Shown in pieces: positions 5,423-14,300 of a DNA stretch of 22,564 nucleotides. How positions within the stretch are numbered: the first letter of the stretch is position 1; every line of letters begins with the position of its first letter. The notes beneath the pieces were generated by a model. That model was not told the origin of the DNA, searched no databases, and worked only from the letters and a program-made list of their open reading frames with translations. This DNA is from Caulobacteraceae bacterium (lineage in GTDB: Bacteria > Pseudomonadota > Alphaproteobacteria > Caulobacterales > Caulobacteraceae): positions 1 to 22,564 of the forward strand of contig JADZBR010000227.1 in the NCBI GenBank assembly GCA_020852035.1, read 5' to 3'. Both the position numbers and the translations under genes were made by a program.

Positions 5423-8047
5423 ATGCCGCGCGCCGCCGTCGCCTCTGCCCCCGACCTGTTGCCGGCGCGCTTCGCGGGCTGGTTCGCCGCGCGCGGCTGG
5501 GCGGCGCGGCCGCACCAGCTGGCGATGGTGGAGAAGGGCCGCGAGGGCCGCCATGCCCTGCTGATCGCGCCGACCGGCGGGGGCAAGACCCTGGCGGGGT
5601 TCCTGCCCAGCCTGATCGCGCTTGCCGAGCGCCCGCCGGCCAACAGCCCGCGCGGCCTGCACACCCTCTACATCTCGCCGCTGAAGGCGCTGGCGGTGGA
5701 TGTGGAGAGGAACCTCGCCGCTCCGATCCGCGAGATGGGGCTTTCCATCACCGCCGAAAGCCGCACCGGCGACACGGGCGCCTCGCGCAAGCAGCGCCAG
5801 CGGGTGAAGCCGCCGGACATCCTGCTCACCACGCCCGAGCAGTTGGCGCTGCTGTGTTCGTGGGAGGGGGCGCGGGCCTATTTCGAGGATCTGTCCTGCG
5901 TGATCGTGGACGAGATCCATGCAGTGCATTCGTCGAAGCGGGGCGATTTGCTGTGCCTCGACCTGGCGCGACTGCAGATGTTCGCGCCGAGGCTGCGGCG
6001 GGTGGGGTTGTCGGCGACGGTGAACGACCCGGCGGTGATCCAGCGGTGGCTGAGCCCAAATCCTCCCCCGTGCAACGGGGGAGGGGGACCACGAAGTGGT
6101 GGAGGGGGCGGGGTTCTGCAGGCCGAGTCGGCGGAGGGCGCCGGCGAAAACCTGCTGAGGGCCGCGCCAAGTCACGCCCCCTCCACCGCTTCGCGGTCCC
6201 CCTCCCCCGCTGGCGCGGGGGAGGATTTGGGCGTTGATCTCGTCCTCGGCCAGGGCGGCGCGGCGCCGGTGGTGGACGTGCTGCTGTCGGAGGGCCGCGT
6301 GCCGTGGGCCGGGCATACCGCCCAGCACGCGATGGCCGAGGTGTACGAGGTCATCAAGCGCGCCCAGACGGCGCTGGTCTTCGTCAACACCCGCTTCCAG
6401 GCCGAGTTCGCCTTCCAGGAGCTGTGGCGGCTGAACGAGGACGCCCTGCCCATCGCCCTGCACCACGGCTCGCTGGCCGCCGAGCAGCGGCGGCGGGTCG
6501 AGGCGGCGATGGCGCGGGGGGAGCTGCGCGCGGTGGTCTGCACCTCCACCCTCGACCTCGGCATCGACTGGGGGGACGTGGACCTGGTCATCCAGCTGGC
6601 CTCGCCGAAGGGCGCCTCGCGGATGGTGCAACGGATCGGGCGGGCCACCCACCGGATGGACGAGGCCCGTCACGCCATCTTCGTGCCCGCCAACCGCTTC
6701 GAGATGCTGGAGTGCCAGGCCGCCCGCGAGGCCATCGCCGAGAACCGGCTGGACGACGACCCGCCGCGCACGGGCGCCCTCGACGTCCTGGCCCAGCACG
6801 TGATGAGTTGCGCCTGCGCCGAGCCGTTCGACCCGCTGGCGCTCTATGAGGAGGTGCGCTGCGCCGGCCCCTACCGCGACCTTTCCTGGGGGGACTTCGA
6901 GCTGGTGGTCGATTTCGTCTCTACCGGCGGCTACGCCCTGAAGAGCTACGACCGCTTCAAGCGCATCGTGAAGGGCCGCGACGGCCTCTGGAAGGTGCGC
7001 AATCAGGAGACAGCCCAGCGCCACCGGATGAACGTCGGGGCCATCGTCTCGCCGGCGATGCTGGACGTCCGCTACGCCGGGCGCGGCGGCAAGGGCGGGC
7101 GCAAGATCGGCGAGGTCGAGGAGGGCTATCTGGAGGTGCTCGATCCCGGCGACACCTTCGTCTTCGCCGGCCAGACCCTCAAGCTGATCTCGGTGACGGG
7201 CACGGACGTGCTGGTCACCCCCGCGGCCGACAAGGCCCCGAAGATGCCCAGCTGGGGCGGCTCGAAGTTCGCCCTCTCCACCTATCTGGCCCTGCGCGTG
7301 CGCCGGCTGATGACCGAGCAGGATCACTGGAGCGTCCTGCCCGGCGACGTGCGCGAGTGGCTGGAGATCCAGCGCGACCGCTCGCTCATTCCCGGCGAGG
7401 GCGAGCTGCTGGTCGAGACCTTCCCGCGCGGGAACCGCCACTTCCTCTGCGCCTACGCCTTCGAGGGGCGCCTGGCGCACACCACCCTCGCCATGCTGCT
7501 CACCCGCCGGCTGGAGCGGGCGGGCGTGGGGCCGCTGGGGTTCGTGTGCAACGACTATGCGCTGGCGGTCTGGTCGCTGAAACCGATGGACGGGCTCGAT
7601 CTCGACGCGCTCTTCCACGAGGACATGCTGGGCGACGACCTGGAGGCGTGGCTCGACGAGAGCTTCATGATGAAGCGCGCCTTCAAGGGGTGCGCGATCG
7701 TCTCGGGCCTGATCGAGCGGCGCTTCCGGGGCGAGCAGAAGTCGGGCCGGGCGATCACCTTCTCCACCGACCTGATCTACGACGTGCTGCGCCGGCACGA
7801 GCCGGACCACTTCCTGCTGCGCTGCGCGCGGGACGACGCGGCCACCGGCCTGATCGACGTGGCGCGGGTCGGCCAGATGCTCAGCCGCATCAAGGGCCGC
7901 ATCCGGCATGCGGCGCTGGACCACCTGTCGCCGTTTTCGGTGCCCATCCTATTGGAGATCGGCAAGGAACGGGTGCTGGGCGGCGCGGCGGCGGAGATGG
8001 TGCTCTCCGAGGCGGCCGAGGACCTGATCGCGGAGGCGATGTCATGA
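5423..8047 (+). CDS. Ligase-associated DNA damage response DEXH-box helicase (Lhr-like)
   Basis: The protein is 874 residues long. Helicase motifs appear in order: APTGGGKT (49-56), DEIH (163-166), SAT (197-199), then HHGSLAAEQR and QRIGRATHR in the second RecA domain, followed by the winged-helix and C-terminal Lhr-core regions. It fits the bacterial ligase-associated Lhr-like family, usually about 815-830 residues, which acts with PdeM, a DNA ligase and an MBL exonuclease. The extra length is explained by a proline/glycine-rich insert at residues 212-270 (6056-6232). This insert is an in-frame palindromic repeat sitting between WLSP and VDLVLGQGGAAP. The ATG at 5423 is the only sensible start, since a TGA closes the frame at 5387. 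The IS1595-family element ends just upstream and may have replaced the native promoter. The stop overlaps the pdeM start (ATGA). Confidence 0.95.
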   Translation: MPRAAVASAPDLLPARFAGWFAARGWAARPHQLAMVEKGREGRHALLIAPTGGGKTLAGFLPSLIALAERPPANSPRGLHTLYISPLKALAVDVERNLAAPIREMGLSITAESRTGDTGASRKQRQRVKPPDILLTTPEQLALLCSWEGARAYFEDLSCVIVDEIHAVHSSKRGDLLCLDLARLQMFAPRLRRVGLSATVNDPAVIQRWLSPNPPPCNGGGGPRSGGGGGVLQAESAEGAGENLLRAAPSHAPSTASRSPSPAGAGEDLGVDLVLGQGGAAPVVDVLLSEGRVPWAGHTAQHAMAEVYEVIKRAQTALVFVNTRFQAEFAFQELWRLNEDALPIALHHGSLAAEQRRRVEAAMARGELRAVVCTSTLDLGIDWGDVDLVIQLASPKGASRMVQRIGRATHRMDEARHAIFVPANRFEMLECQAAREAIAENRLDDDPPRTGALDVLAQHVMSCACAEPFDPLALYEEVRCAGPYRDLSWGDFELVVDFVSTGGYALKSYDRFKRIVKGRDGLWKVRNQETAQRHRMNVGAIVSPAMLDVRYAGRGGKGGRKIGEVEEGYLEVLDPGDTFVFAGQTLKLISVTGTDVLVTPAADKAPKMPSWGGSKFALSTYLALRVRRLMTEQDHWSVLPGDVREWLEIQRDRSLIPGEGELLVETFPRGNRHFLCAYAFEGRLAHTTLAMLLTRRLERAGVGPLGFVCNDYALAVWSLKPMDGLDLDALFHEDMLGDDLEAWLDESFMMKRAFKGCAIVSGLIERRFRGEQKSGRAITFSTDLIYDVLRRHEPDHFLLRCARDDAATGLIDVARVGQMLSRIKGRIRHAALDHLSPFSVPILLEIGKERVLGGAAAEMVLSEAAEDLIAEAMS
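6054..6232. repeat. Long palindromic repeat captured in-frame inside the helicase gene
   Basis: The left arm 6054-6110 and right arm 6175-6232 are near-perfect inverted copies. Each has an outer GCCCAAATCCTCCCCCG, a CCCCC/GGGGG mini-hairpin, a GGACC-ACGAAGT-GGT mini-hairpin and GGAGGGGGCG. About 64 bp separate the arms. The architecture matches the intergenic palindromes at 8777, 11089, 17784 and 22439. The insertion adds about 59 codons without a stop or frameshift. Confidence 0.9.
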
Positions 8048-8775
8048 GTGCGGCCGAGGCTCACGCCTTCGCCTATGCGTTTTCGCCCAGCCCCTGCGGC
8101 GGACTGCGCGTCGAGGTGGCCGGGACGCGCGTCATGTTGCGCCCCTGCGGGGGCCTCTGGCTGGAGGCCGAGCGGGCGCTGATCGTCTCCGACCTGCACC
8201 TGGAGAAGGGCTCGGCCTACGCGCGCCGCGGCCAGCTCCTGCCGCCCTATGACACCGCCGAGACCCTCGCGGTCCTGGAGCGGGAGATCGCGGTGCTGAA
8301 CCCCGCCCTGCTGGTCTTCCTCGGCGACACCTTCCACGACCGCTGGTGGGAAGCCCGCATAGACCCGGCGGGCGCCGCCCGCGTGCGCGCCCTGACGGTT
8401 GGGCGGCAGGCGGTCTGGGTGACGGGCAACCACGAGCGGGACTCGGTGAAGACCCTGCCCGGCGAGATGGCCGACGAGATCGCGCTGGCCGGCCTGATCC
8501 TGCGCCACGAGCCCCTGCCCGGCCCGGCCTGGGGCGAGGTGGCGGGCCACCTGCACCCCTGCGCGGTGGTGGCCGGCAAGGGACGCAGCGTGCGGCGACG
8601 CTGCTTCGTCACCGACGGCGAGCGGCTGATCCTGCCGGCGTTCGGGGCCTATGCGGGCGGATTGAACGTACGGGATGCGGCGTTCGCCGGGCTGTTCGCG
8701 CGCCCGCCGCTGATGGGCGCGCTCGGCAAGGACCGGGTCCACGCTGTTGGTTGGCGATCGGTGGCCCGCGATTGA
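8044..8775 (+). CDS. pdeM: Ligase-associated DNA damage response endonuclease PdeM (metallophosphoesterase)
   Basis: The ATG at 8044 overlaps the helicase stop (ATGA), so the two genes are translationally coupled and the product is 243 residues. The calcineurin-like phosphoesterase motifs are all present: VSDLHLEKG (D-x-H), FLGDTFHD (GD), VTGNHERD (GNHE), RHEP and GHLHP. These bind the two metal ions. Known: PdeM-type enzymes are paired with Lhr-like helicases in a DNA damage response set that usually includes a ligase and an MBL-fold exonuclease. The frame is open for several hundred codons upstream, but that part only overlaps the helicase and is not gene. A palindromic repeat begins two bases after the stop. 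Confidence 0.93.
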   Translation: MSAAEAHAFAYAFSPSPCGGLRVEVAGTRVMLRPCGGLWLEAERALIVSDLHLEKGSAYARRGQLLPPYDTAETLAVLEREIAVLNPALLVFLGDTFHDRWWEARIDPAGAARVRALTVGRQAVWVTGNHERDSVKTLPGEMADEIALAGLILRHEPLPGPAWGEVAGHLHPCAVVAGKGRSVRRRCFVTDGERLILPAFGAYAGGLNVRDAAFAGLFARPPLMGALGKDRVHAVGWRSVARD

Positions 8776-8776
8776 A

Positions 8777-8920
8777 AACCTTCCCCCGGTACGGGGGACG
8801 TGGCCGGAGACCCGAAGGGGCGAAGGTCGATGGGGGAAGTCGGCGAACTATCTCAAGCCTCCCCCATCGACCCTCGGCTTCGCCTTCGGGGATGGTTTCC
8901 CCCGTACCGGGGGAAGGTTC
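8777..8920. repeat. Long intergenic palindrome (GTCGATGGGGGA family), copy 1
   Basis: The outer arms AACCTTCCCCCGGTACGGGG and its inverted copy form nested hairpins; inner arms carry GGTCGATGGGGGA and its complement. It fills the gap between the convergent pdeM and DUF3429 genes, starting right after the pdeM stop, and could end transcription from both sides. It is the same family as 17784-17921 and 22439-22564. Confidence 0.88.
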
Positions 8921-8924
8921 AAGG

Positions 8925-9377
8925 CTACATTCTCAGCGCGCGCTCCAGGGCGACGGCCAGGGAGACGCAGGCCCCCAACGCCACCACCGTGCCGAGGCTG
9001 GGGTATTTCGAGGCCACGTCCGGCGCGTGTTCGTCGAACAGCCATTGCAGCAGGAAGGTCGCGATCAGCCCGCCGAGCGCCCAGGCCGTCGGCATCAGGC
9101 CCGAGGTGAACACCAGCATCCAGGCGATCACCGGCGCCAGCACCGAAAGCGCCAGCCGCTCGCCGCGCGGATGCTCGCGGGCGCTCTCCAGGCCCCAGCG
9201 CACGCCGCCGAGGAACGCCTGCACGCTCGCTGAATAGGTGAACAGCAACATCAGGGCGCTGGCCGCCGCGCCGCTCGGCCCGAACGCATAGAGCGCCGCC
9301 GCCGCCGGGAACGGCGCCAGGGCCAGAAGCGCGATGATCCACAAACGAAGGGGAATGGGCGAGGAGGTCCGCGCCAA
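8925..9377 (-). CDS. DUF3429 family inner-membrane protein
   Basis: The protein is 150 residues with about five hydrophobic segments. The DUF3429 signature is visible: a leading LLALAPFPAAAALYAF helix, then YSASVQAFLGGVRWGLE and a SVLAPVIAWMLVF helix. The start is a TTG at 9377 placed directly after the TGA of the TIGR02186 gene, with AGGAG about eight bases upstream. This indicates translational coupling as third gene of the operon. The function of DUF3429 is unknown. The gene ends against the palindromic repeat at 8777-8920. Confidence 0.88.
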   Translation of the reverse strand: MARTSSPIPLRLWIIALLALAPFPAAAALYAFGPSGAAASALMLLFTYSASVQAFLGGVRWGLESAREHPRGERLALSVLAPVIAWMLVFTSGLMPTAWALGGLIATFLLQWLFDEHAPDVASKYPSLGTVVALGACVSLAVALERALRM

Positions 9378-10145
9378 TCAGTTTCTCCTGAAGACCGCCG
9401 AAGCCGCCCACCCCGCCGCGAGCGCGATCATCACTGAGGCTAGGCCATAGAGCCACGGCCGTCGATGCGCCAAAAGATACAGCTCCCGCTCCAGCCCCAC
9501 CTTCTCGACCGTGAGGCCGCGCATCCGGCGCGACACCGGCTGGCCGTCCTGGAAGAGCACGATCTCGGCGGTGTAGGCGCCGGTCGGCGCGCCGGACGGC
9601 AGGTCGATCTCGGCGCGGAACAGGCCCTGGTCGACGAACTTCACGCCTTGCGGGTCGGCCGCGTAGAGGCCGGCGTTCTGCTTCAGCCGCACCACCCCCC
9701 GCCGCCAGTCGAGGTAGTCGGTTCCCAGCCGGCTCACCACCATGTCGCGGATCCCGTAGCGGGTCTCCTCCTGCTGCTCCTCGGGGGCGTTGATCGCCAG
9801 GTGGTCGATGCCCGCGCCCAGCCGGCGCAGGGCGCCGAAGCCGGCGATCTGGTCCAGCGGGCGGCTGGAGGCGGTCATGAAGAAGCCCGGCGCGCCCTGG
9901 AACACCACCGGCCGGCTGTTCACCCACACCACGCCCGCCGCCTTGGTCTTGCGGGCGATGCGCAGCGGCTGTTCCGGTCCGCGGACGATCACCACCACGT
10001 CGCTGGGTCGGGCCCGCGGGTCGTAGATGGCGCCGTAGAGCACGATACGGGCGCCGCGGAAGCTGGAATTGACCTTGACGCTGGTGTCGGTGAGCGCGGC
10101 GCTGACCACCGGGCCGGCCTCGGGCGGGGGCGGGATGAAGGCCAT
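9378..10145 (-). CDS. TIGR02186 family protein (Alph_Pro_TM)
   Basis: The protein is 255 residues with an N-terminal beta-rich domain (TDTSVKVNSSFRGARIVLYG, VVVIVRGPEQPLRIARK) and a single C-terminal membrane helix (about 233-251, WLYGLASVMIALAAGWAAS). This matches the alphaproteobacterial TIGR02186 family, which is regularly found next to TauE/SafE-type exporters, as here. Its ATG overlaps the exporter stop by one base (TGATG), so the genes are coupled. The family normally has an N-terminal signal or membrane segment. This product starts MAFIPPPPEAGP without one, and extending the frame upstream does not add a hydrophobic stretch. Function unknown; probably an accessory to the exporter. Confidence 0.88.
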   Translation of the reverse strand: MAFIPPPPEAGPVVSAALTDTSVKVNSSFRGARIVLYGAIYDPRARPSDVVVIVRGPEQPLRIARKTKAAGVVWVNSRPVVFQGAPGFFMTASSRPLDQIAGFGALRRLGAGIDHLAINAPEEQQEETRYGIRDMVVSRLGTDYLDWRRGVVRLKQNAGLYAADPQGVKFVDQGLFRAEIDLPSGAPTGAYTAEIVLFQDGQPVSRRMRGLTVEKVGLERELYLLAHRRPWLYGLASVMIALAAGWAASAVFRRN

Positions 10146-11068
10146 CAGCCGGCCCCGCTGATCTGCACGAAGGGCTCCTCGGGCGTGAGGAAGAGGCCGA
10201 TGCCCATGTTGATCCCCACCGCCAGGACGATGATCGCCAGCAGGGCGCGCAGTTCCTCCGCCCGGAAGCGGGCCGAGGCCCGGGCGCCGAACTGGGCGCC
10301 GATCACCCCGCCGATCAGCAGCAGCGTGGCGAGTACGATATCGACGGTCTGGTTGCGGCCGGCCTGCAGCAGGCTCGCCAGCGACGTGGTGATGATGATC
10401 TGGAAGAGGCTGGTGCCCACCACCACCGCGGCCGGCATCCTGAGGATGTAGACCATCGCCGGCACCAGGATGAAGCCGCCGCCCACCCCCATGATCGCCG
10501 AGAGCACGCCGACGAATATGCCGAGCGCGATCGGCGGGATCACCGAGATGTAGAGCCGTGAGCGCGGAAAACGCACCTTCAGCGGCAGGCCGTAGAGCCA
10601 GACCGGCCGCCGGTCGCGGCGCGGCCCCGTGGTCTGGCCGCTGCGCCGGCGCACGATCGCCTGGACCGACTCGACCAGCATCAGCCCCCCGATCACGCCC
10701 AGGAACACCAGGTAGGAGAGCGAAACCACCAGGTCGGCCTGGCCGAGCAGCAGCAGCCAGCGGAAGATCTCCACCCCGACAATCGCGCCCACGGCCCCGC
10801 CGGCGGCCAGCACCGCGCCCATCTTGAAGTCCACCGCCCGCCGACGGGTGTAGGAGATCACGCCCGAGGTCGAGGAGGCGGCGACATGATTGGCTTCGCT
10901 GGCCACCGCCACGGCCGGCGGAATCCCCAGGAACACCAGCACCGGCGTCATCAGGAAGCCGCCGCCGATGCCGAACAGTCCGGAGATGAATCCCACCACC
11001 GCGCCCAGCACCACCAGCAGCGGCGCGGATACCGAGACTTCGGCGATGGGCAGGTAGAGGTCGAGCAT
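10145..11068 (-). CDS. TSUP family transporter (sulfite exporter TauE/SafE)
   Basis: The protein is 307 residues with roughly eight membrane segments. The two TSUP repeats are evident: GFISGLFGIGGGFLMTPVLV near the N-terminus and GVLSAIMGVGGGFILVPAMV in the second half, each with the G-x-G-G-G-F signature. Family members export sulfite, sulfoacetate or related anions, or act as permeases; the substrate cannot be read from sequence. It is the first gene of a three-gene operon with TIGR02186 and DUF3429 genes. A palindromic repeat lies 20 bp upstream of the start, so its promoter must be within or beyond that repeat. No clear ribosome site stands out. Confidence 0.93.
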   Translation of the reverse strand: MLDLYLPIAEVSVSAPLLVVLGAVVGFISGLFGIGGGFLMTPVLVFLGIPPAVAVASEANHVAASSTSGVISYTRRRAVDFKMGAVLAAGGAVGAIVGVEIFRWLLLLGQADLVVSLSYLVFLGVIGGLMLVESVQAIVRRRSGQTTGPRRDRRPVWLYGLPLKVRFPRSRLYISVIPPIALGIFVGVLSAIMGVGGGFILVPAMVYILRMPAAVVVGTSLFQIIITTSLASLLQAGRNQTVDIVLATLLLIGGVIGAQFGARASARFRAEELRALLAIIVLAVGINMGIGLFLTPEEPFVQISGAG

Positions 11069-11088
11069 GACCTAGCTCGCCTTTCGGC

Positions 11089-11247
11089 CCTTCTCCCCTT
11101 GCGGGAGAAGGTGGCCCGCGAAGCGGGTCGGATGAGGGGTCGAAGACGTTCTCCGCCGCGTAAGCATCGAGGTCGGATATGGATGGCGAGGTCTGAGTGA
11201 CCCCTCATCCGGCGCTTCGCGCCACCTTCTCCCGCAAGGGGAGAAGG
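11089..11247. repeat. Long intergenic palindrome (CCTTCTCCCC family)
   Basis: The left arm (11089-11141) begins CCTTCTCCCCTTGCGGGAGA, then has a GGCCCGCGAAGCGGGTC mini-hairpin and GATGAGGGGTC. The right arm (11199-11247) is its inverted copy with GACCCCTCATCC, GGCGCTTCGCGCC and a closing AGGGGAGAAGG. It is a different sequence family from 8777-8920 but shares the two-mini-hairpin design. It lies between podJ and the TSUP operon, both on the minus strand. Confidence 0.88.
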
Positions 11248-11260
11248 AACGCGCGGTGCG

Positions 11261-11281
11261 CCCTTCCCAAAGAGGGAAGGG
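11261..11281. repeat. Small hairpin downstream of podJ
   Basis: CCCTTCCC (11261-11268) and GGGAAGGG (11274-11281) form an 8-bp stem with loop AAAGA, immediately beside the long palindrome. Confidence 0.55.
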
Positions 11282-11313
11282 AAAGGAGCTGTCATCCGCC
11301 ATTCCTGACGTCA

Positions 11314-11328
11314 TCCCGAACCTCGGGA
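11314..11328 (-). terminator. Possible hairpin terminator of podJ
   Basis: TCCCGA-ACC-TCGGGA forms a 6-bp stem with a 3-base loop, beginning six bases after the podJ stop on the minus strand. There is no U-run, so termination would be weak or the structure may simply protect the mRNA end. Confidence 0.4.
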
Positions 11329-11334
11329 CGCTGG

Positions 11335-14300
11335 TCAACGCGTGTAGACGGAAAGCCGGCTGACGGTGGCCGCGTCGAGGGCGCCGGTGGCGGCCAGGCC
11401 CTGGTCGCGCTGGTAGGCGGCGACAGCCAGGCGCAGGGCCGGCGAGGAGGTCCCGTCCGCCGGACCCTTGTAGTAGCCCAGGCGGGCCAGAGCTTGCTGG
11501 GCGGTGGCGGTGGAGGGACCGCCGGCGGCGAGTTGCACGGGAGCCGTCCCGGCCGCGCGATAGGCGTTCGCCGATCGCTCGGCGGTGCTCTGGGCCTGGG
11601 CGGAGAGCTGCGGACGCACCCGCTGGGCCGCCGCGCGGCTTTCGGAATCCCCGCTGCGGGCGGCGATCAGATACCATTTGTAAGCTTCGGCGGCGTTCTG
11701 CGGCACGCCGAAGCCTTCCTCGTAGAGACGTCCGAGGTTGTGCTGGCTGTCCACCAGGCCCAGGTCCGCGGCCTTGCGGAACCACTGCGAGGCGACCGTC
11801 GCGTTCTTCGGCCCGCCGGTGCCCTCGAAGTAGTAGAGCGCCAGGTTGTGCATCGCCTTGCGCTCGCCGCCCTGGGCCGCGCGTTCGGTCCAGCGGCGCG
11901 CTTCGGCCATGTCGCGCTTCACGCCCCGGTCGCCGCCCTCGTAGAGCTTGGCCAGATAGAACTGCGCCGGGGCATGGCCCAGGTTGGCGACGCGGCGCAG
12001 GGTCTCCACGCCCTTGGGATCGCCCGCCTCGATCAGACGCACGGCCTGGCCGTAGAGCGCGGTGTTGTCGACTGTGGCGGTCTGGGCCGGTGCGGCCGCC
12101 GCGTCGCCGGGCGAGGCCGCCGGCCGAGGCGCGAGCGCCACCGCCAGGCGCGGCGCGGCCGCCTTGGCGGCGGGGTCGACCTCGCCCCCCTTGATCTCGC
12201 GGCTGTCGCGGCCCATCGCGATCTGCTCGGCGACGCGAGACGGCAGGCCCTGGCCGCCGTCCTGCATCAGGTAGCCGATCGCCCCCAGCCCCAGCGCCGC
12301 GCCGCCGACGAAGACCAGGGCCGCCGTCTGCACCGAAGGCATCCCGCCCCGCGCGGTCCGCTTGCCGTTGGAAATGCCGGCCAAGAGCGATGGGCTGGCG
12401 GTTTCGGTCGAGGCCGCTCGCGCGGACGCGCGCGCCTGTTCGATGATCTCCCGCGTGGTCAGCGGCCGGGCGAAGGGACCCGGATCGTCGTCCGTCGCGG
12501 CCTCGATCTTCGCGGGCTCGGGGGCGGAGACGGGCTCGAACGACGCCGGCTCATCGACGGTCGCCGGCGGTTCTTCACGCGCCGGCGCGACGGCGTCCGA
12601 CGCCGCCGCATCGTCCGCGGCTTCGGCGAGCGGCGGGTCCGGCTCGTCGGCTTCCTCCAGGATGGGTGAAGGGTCTTCGATCGCCGGCGCCTCGACCGAG
12701 GCGGGCTCGGCGAAGGCGGGCTCGGGCGACTCGCCGCCCTCGGTCAGGAACTCATCGGTCGAGTCGAAGCCGCCCCGGGCGTCCTCCAGGTCCTCGGCGA
12801 TGACCGGATCGAGGTCGTCGCGCCGGAAGGCTTGCGCGCCTGCGCCGCCGCGGCCGAACGGCGTTCCGAACAGATCGTCGTCGCGGCCGCGCCCGAAAGG
12901 ATCGTCTCCCAAGGGCTCCGGCGACAGCTCGGCCAGCAGATCGGGACCGAGGTCACGCGCCGGCGGCGCGTTCGACGGCCAGCCGGTCGGCATCTCCGGC
13001 TCGCGGCGGACCTGCTCGGCCAACCGCCGGTCGATGCGTTCGCGCGCCTCGTCGAGCAGGCGCGCCGTGCGCTCCTCGCTCTGGCGGATACGCTCGGCCA
13101 GGTCGTCGGAGGTGCGTTCCTGGCGCTGGTTGAACCGCTCGGTGATGCGCGCCACCTGCTCGGCCACGTCGTCCACCGCCGAAGCGGAGCGCCGCTCGGC
13201 CGCGCCGATCCGTTCGGAGAGCCGCTCAGTGATCTTGCCGACCTCGCCCGACAGCCGCGCCAGGGCCTCGGCCTGGGTGCGCTCGGCCTGGGCCAGCCGC
13301 TGGTCCACCGTCGCCGAGACGCGGGCCAGTTCGCCGGACACCTGCTGCACGGCCTGCGCCCCGCGGGTCTCGACCTCGCCCATCCGGCGGGTCAGCGAGT
13401 CCGCCACCTGCACGACCTCGTGACCCATCTTGGCGATCGCCTCGGCCGAAGCGCGCTCGGCCCTGCTCACATGGTCGCCGAGTTCGCCCAGCTTGCGCTC
13501 CACCCGCTCGAAGCGGCCGTCGGCGGCGGCGCGCAGTTGCTCGGCCATCTGGACGCGGGCGGTCTCCATGCGCTGGGTGAGGCTGGCGGCCAGCTGCTCC
13601 AGCCGGCCGGCGGGATCGGTCCGTTCGATCGGCGACAGGCGCGCGTCCAGGGCGGCGAAGGAGTCTTGCAAGGACGCCAGCGTCTCGGCGGTGCGGCCCT
13701 CGGCCATGCCCAGGCGCTCGCCGGCCTCGGCGACCACCTGGTCGATCATGCCCTGGAGCGTCGCCGGATCGGCGACCCGCTCCAGCTTCACCTCGACGTC
13801 GGCCATCCGCTGGCGGCTGCGGCTGTCGGCTTCGTAGAGGTGATTGGCGACCTTGCCGAGCGCCGCCTCCAGCGACCGCAGCGCCTCGACCGAACGCGGC
13901 CCCTGCGCCTCGCGCTCCAGCTTCTGCACGCGGTCGACCAGCCTGGCGTGGCCGCCGCCGATCTCGTCGGCGAGGCCCTCGAAGCGGGACGCCACGGCCA
14001 CCTTGTCGCGCTCCGCGGAGTCGATACGCGACAGCGCCGCGCGCACGCGCCCGTCGACCTCGCGGATCGCCTCGGCCGCCCGCGCCTCGGCGACCTCGAT
14101 GCGGCGCGCCAGATCGTCCATCGCCCCGGCCACGCGGCCCATGTCGTCGGCGGGATGCTCGGGCGCCTCGTAACGCTTGATGGCGGGCTCAGAACCAGCG
14201 GCCGGCCGGGCGGGGCGATCGAAGAACGACTGGGAGGAGACCTCTTCCGGCCCGTCCTCTTCCAAAATCATGCGGTTGAGCCACTCGCCGAGCGTCATCC

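Noticed and set aside
5386..6237. 283-codon plus-strand frame starting upstream of the helicase ATG
   Set aside because: Out of frame with the helicase motifs and ends inside the palindromic insert; Arg/Gly/Ala-rich shadow.
5303..7924. 873-codon open frame on the minus strand opposite the DEXH helicase
   Set aside because: Composition shadow: low-diversity Arg/Gly/Ala/Val/His-rich translation with no domain, while the plus strand has all helicase motifs in order.
7357..8043. N-terminal extension of the PdeM frame
   Set aside because: The frame is open through the end of the helicase gene, but family length and the ATGA overlap place the start at 8044.
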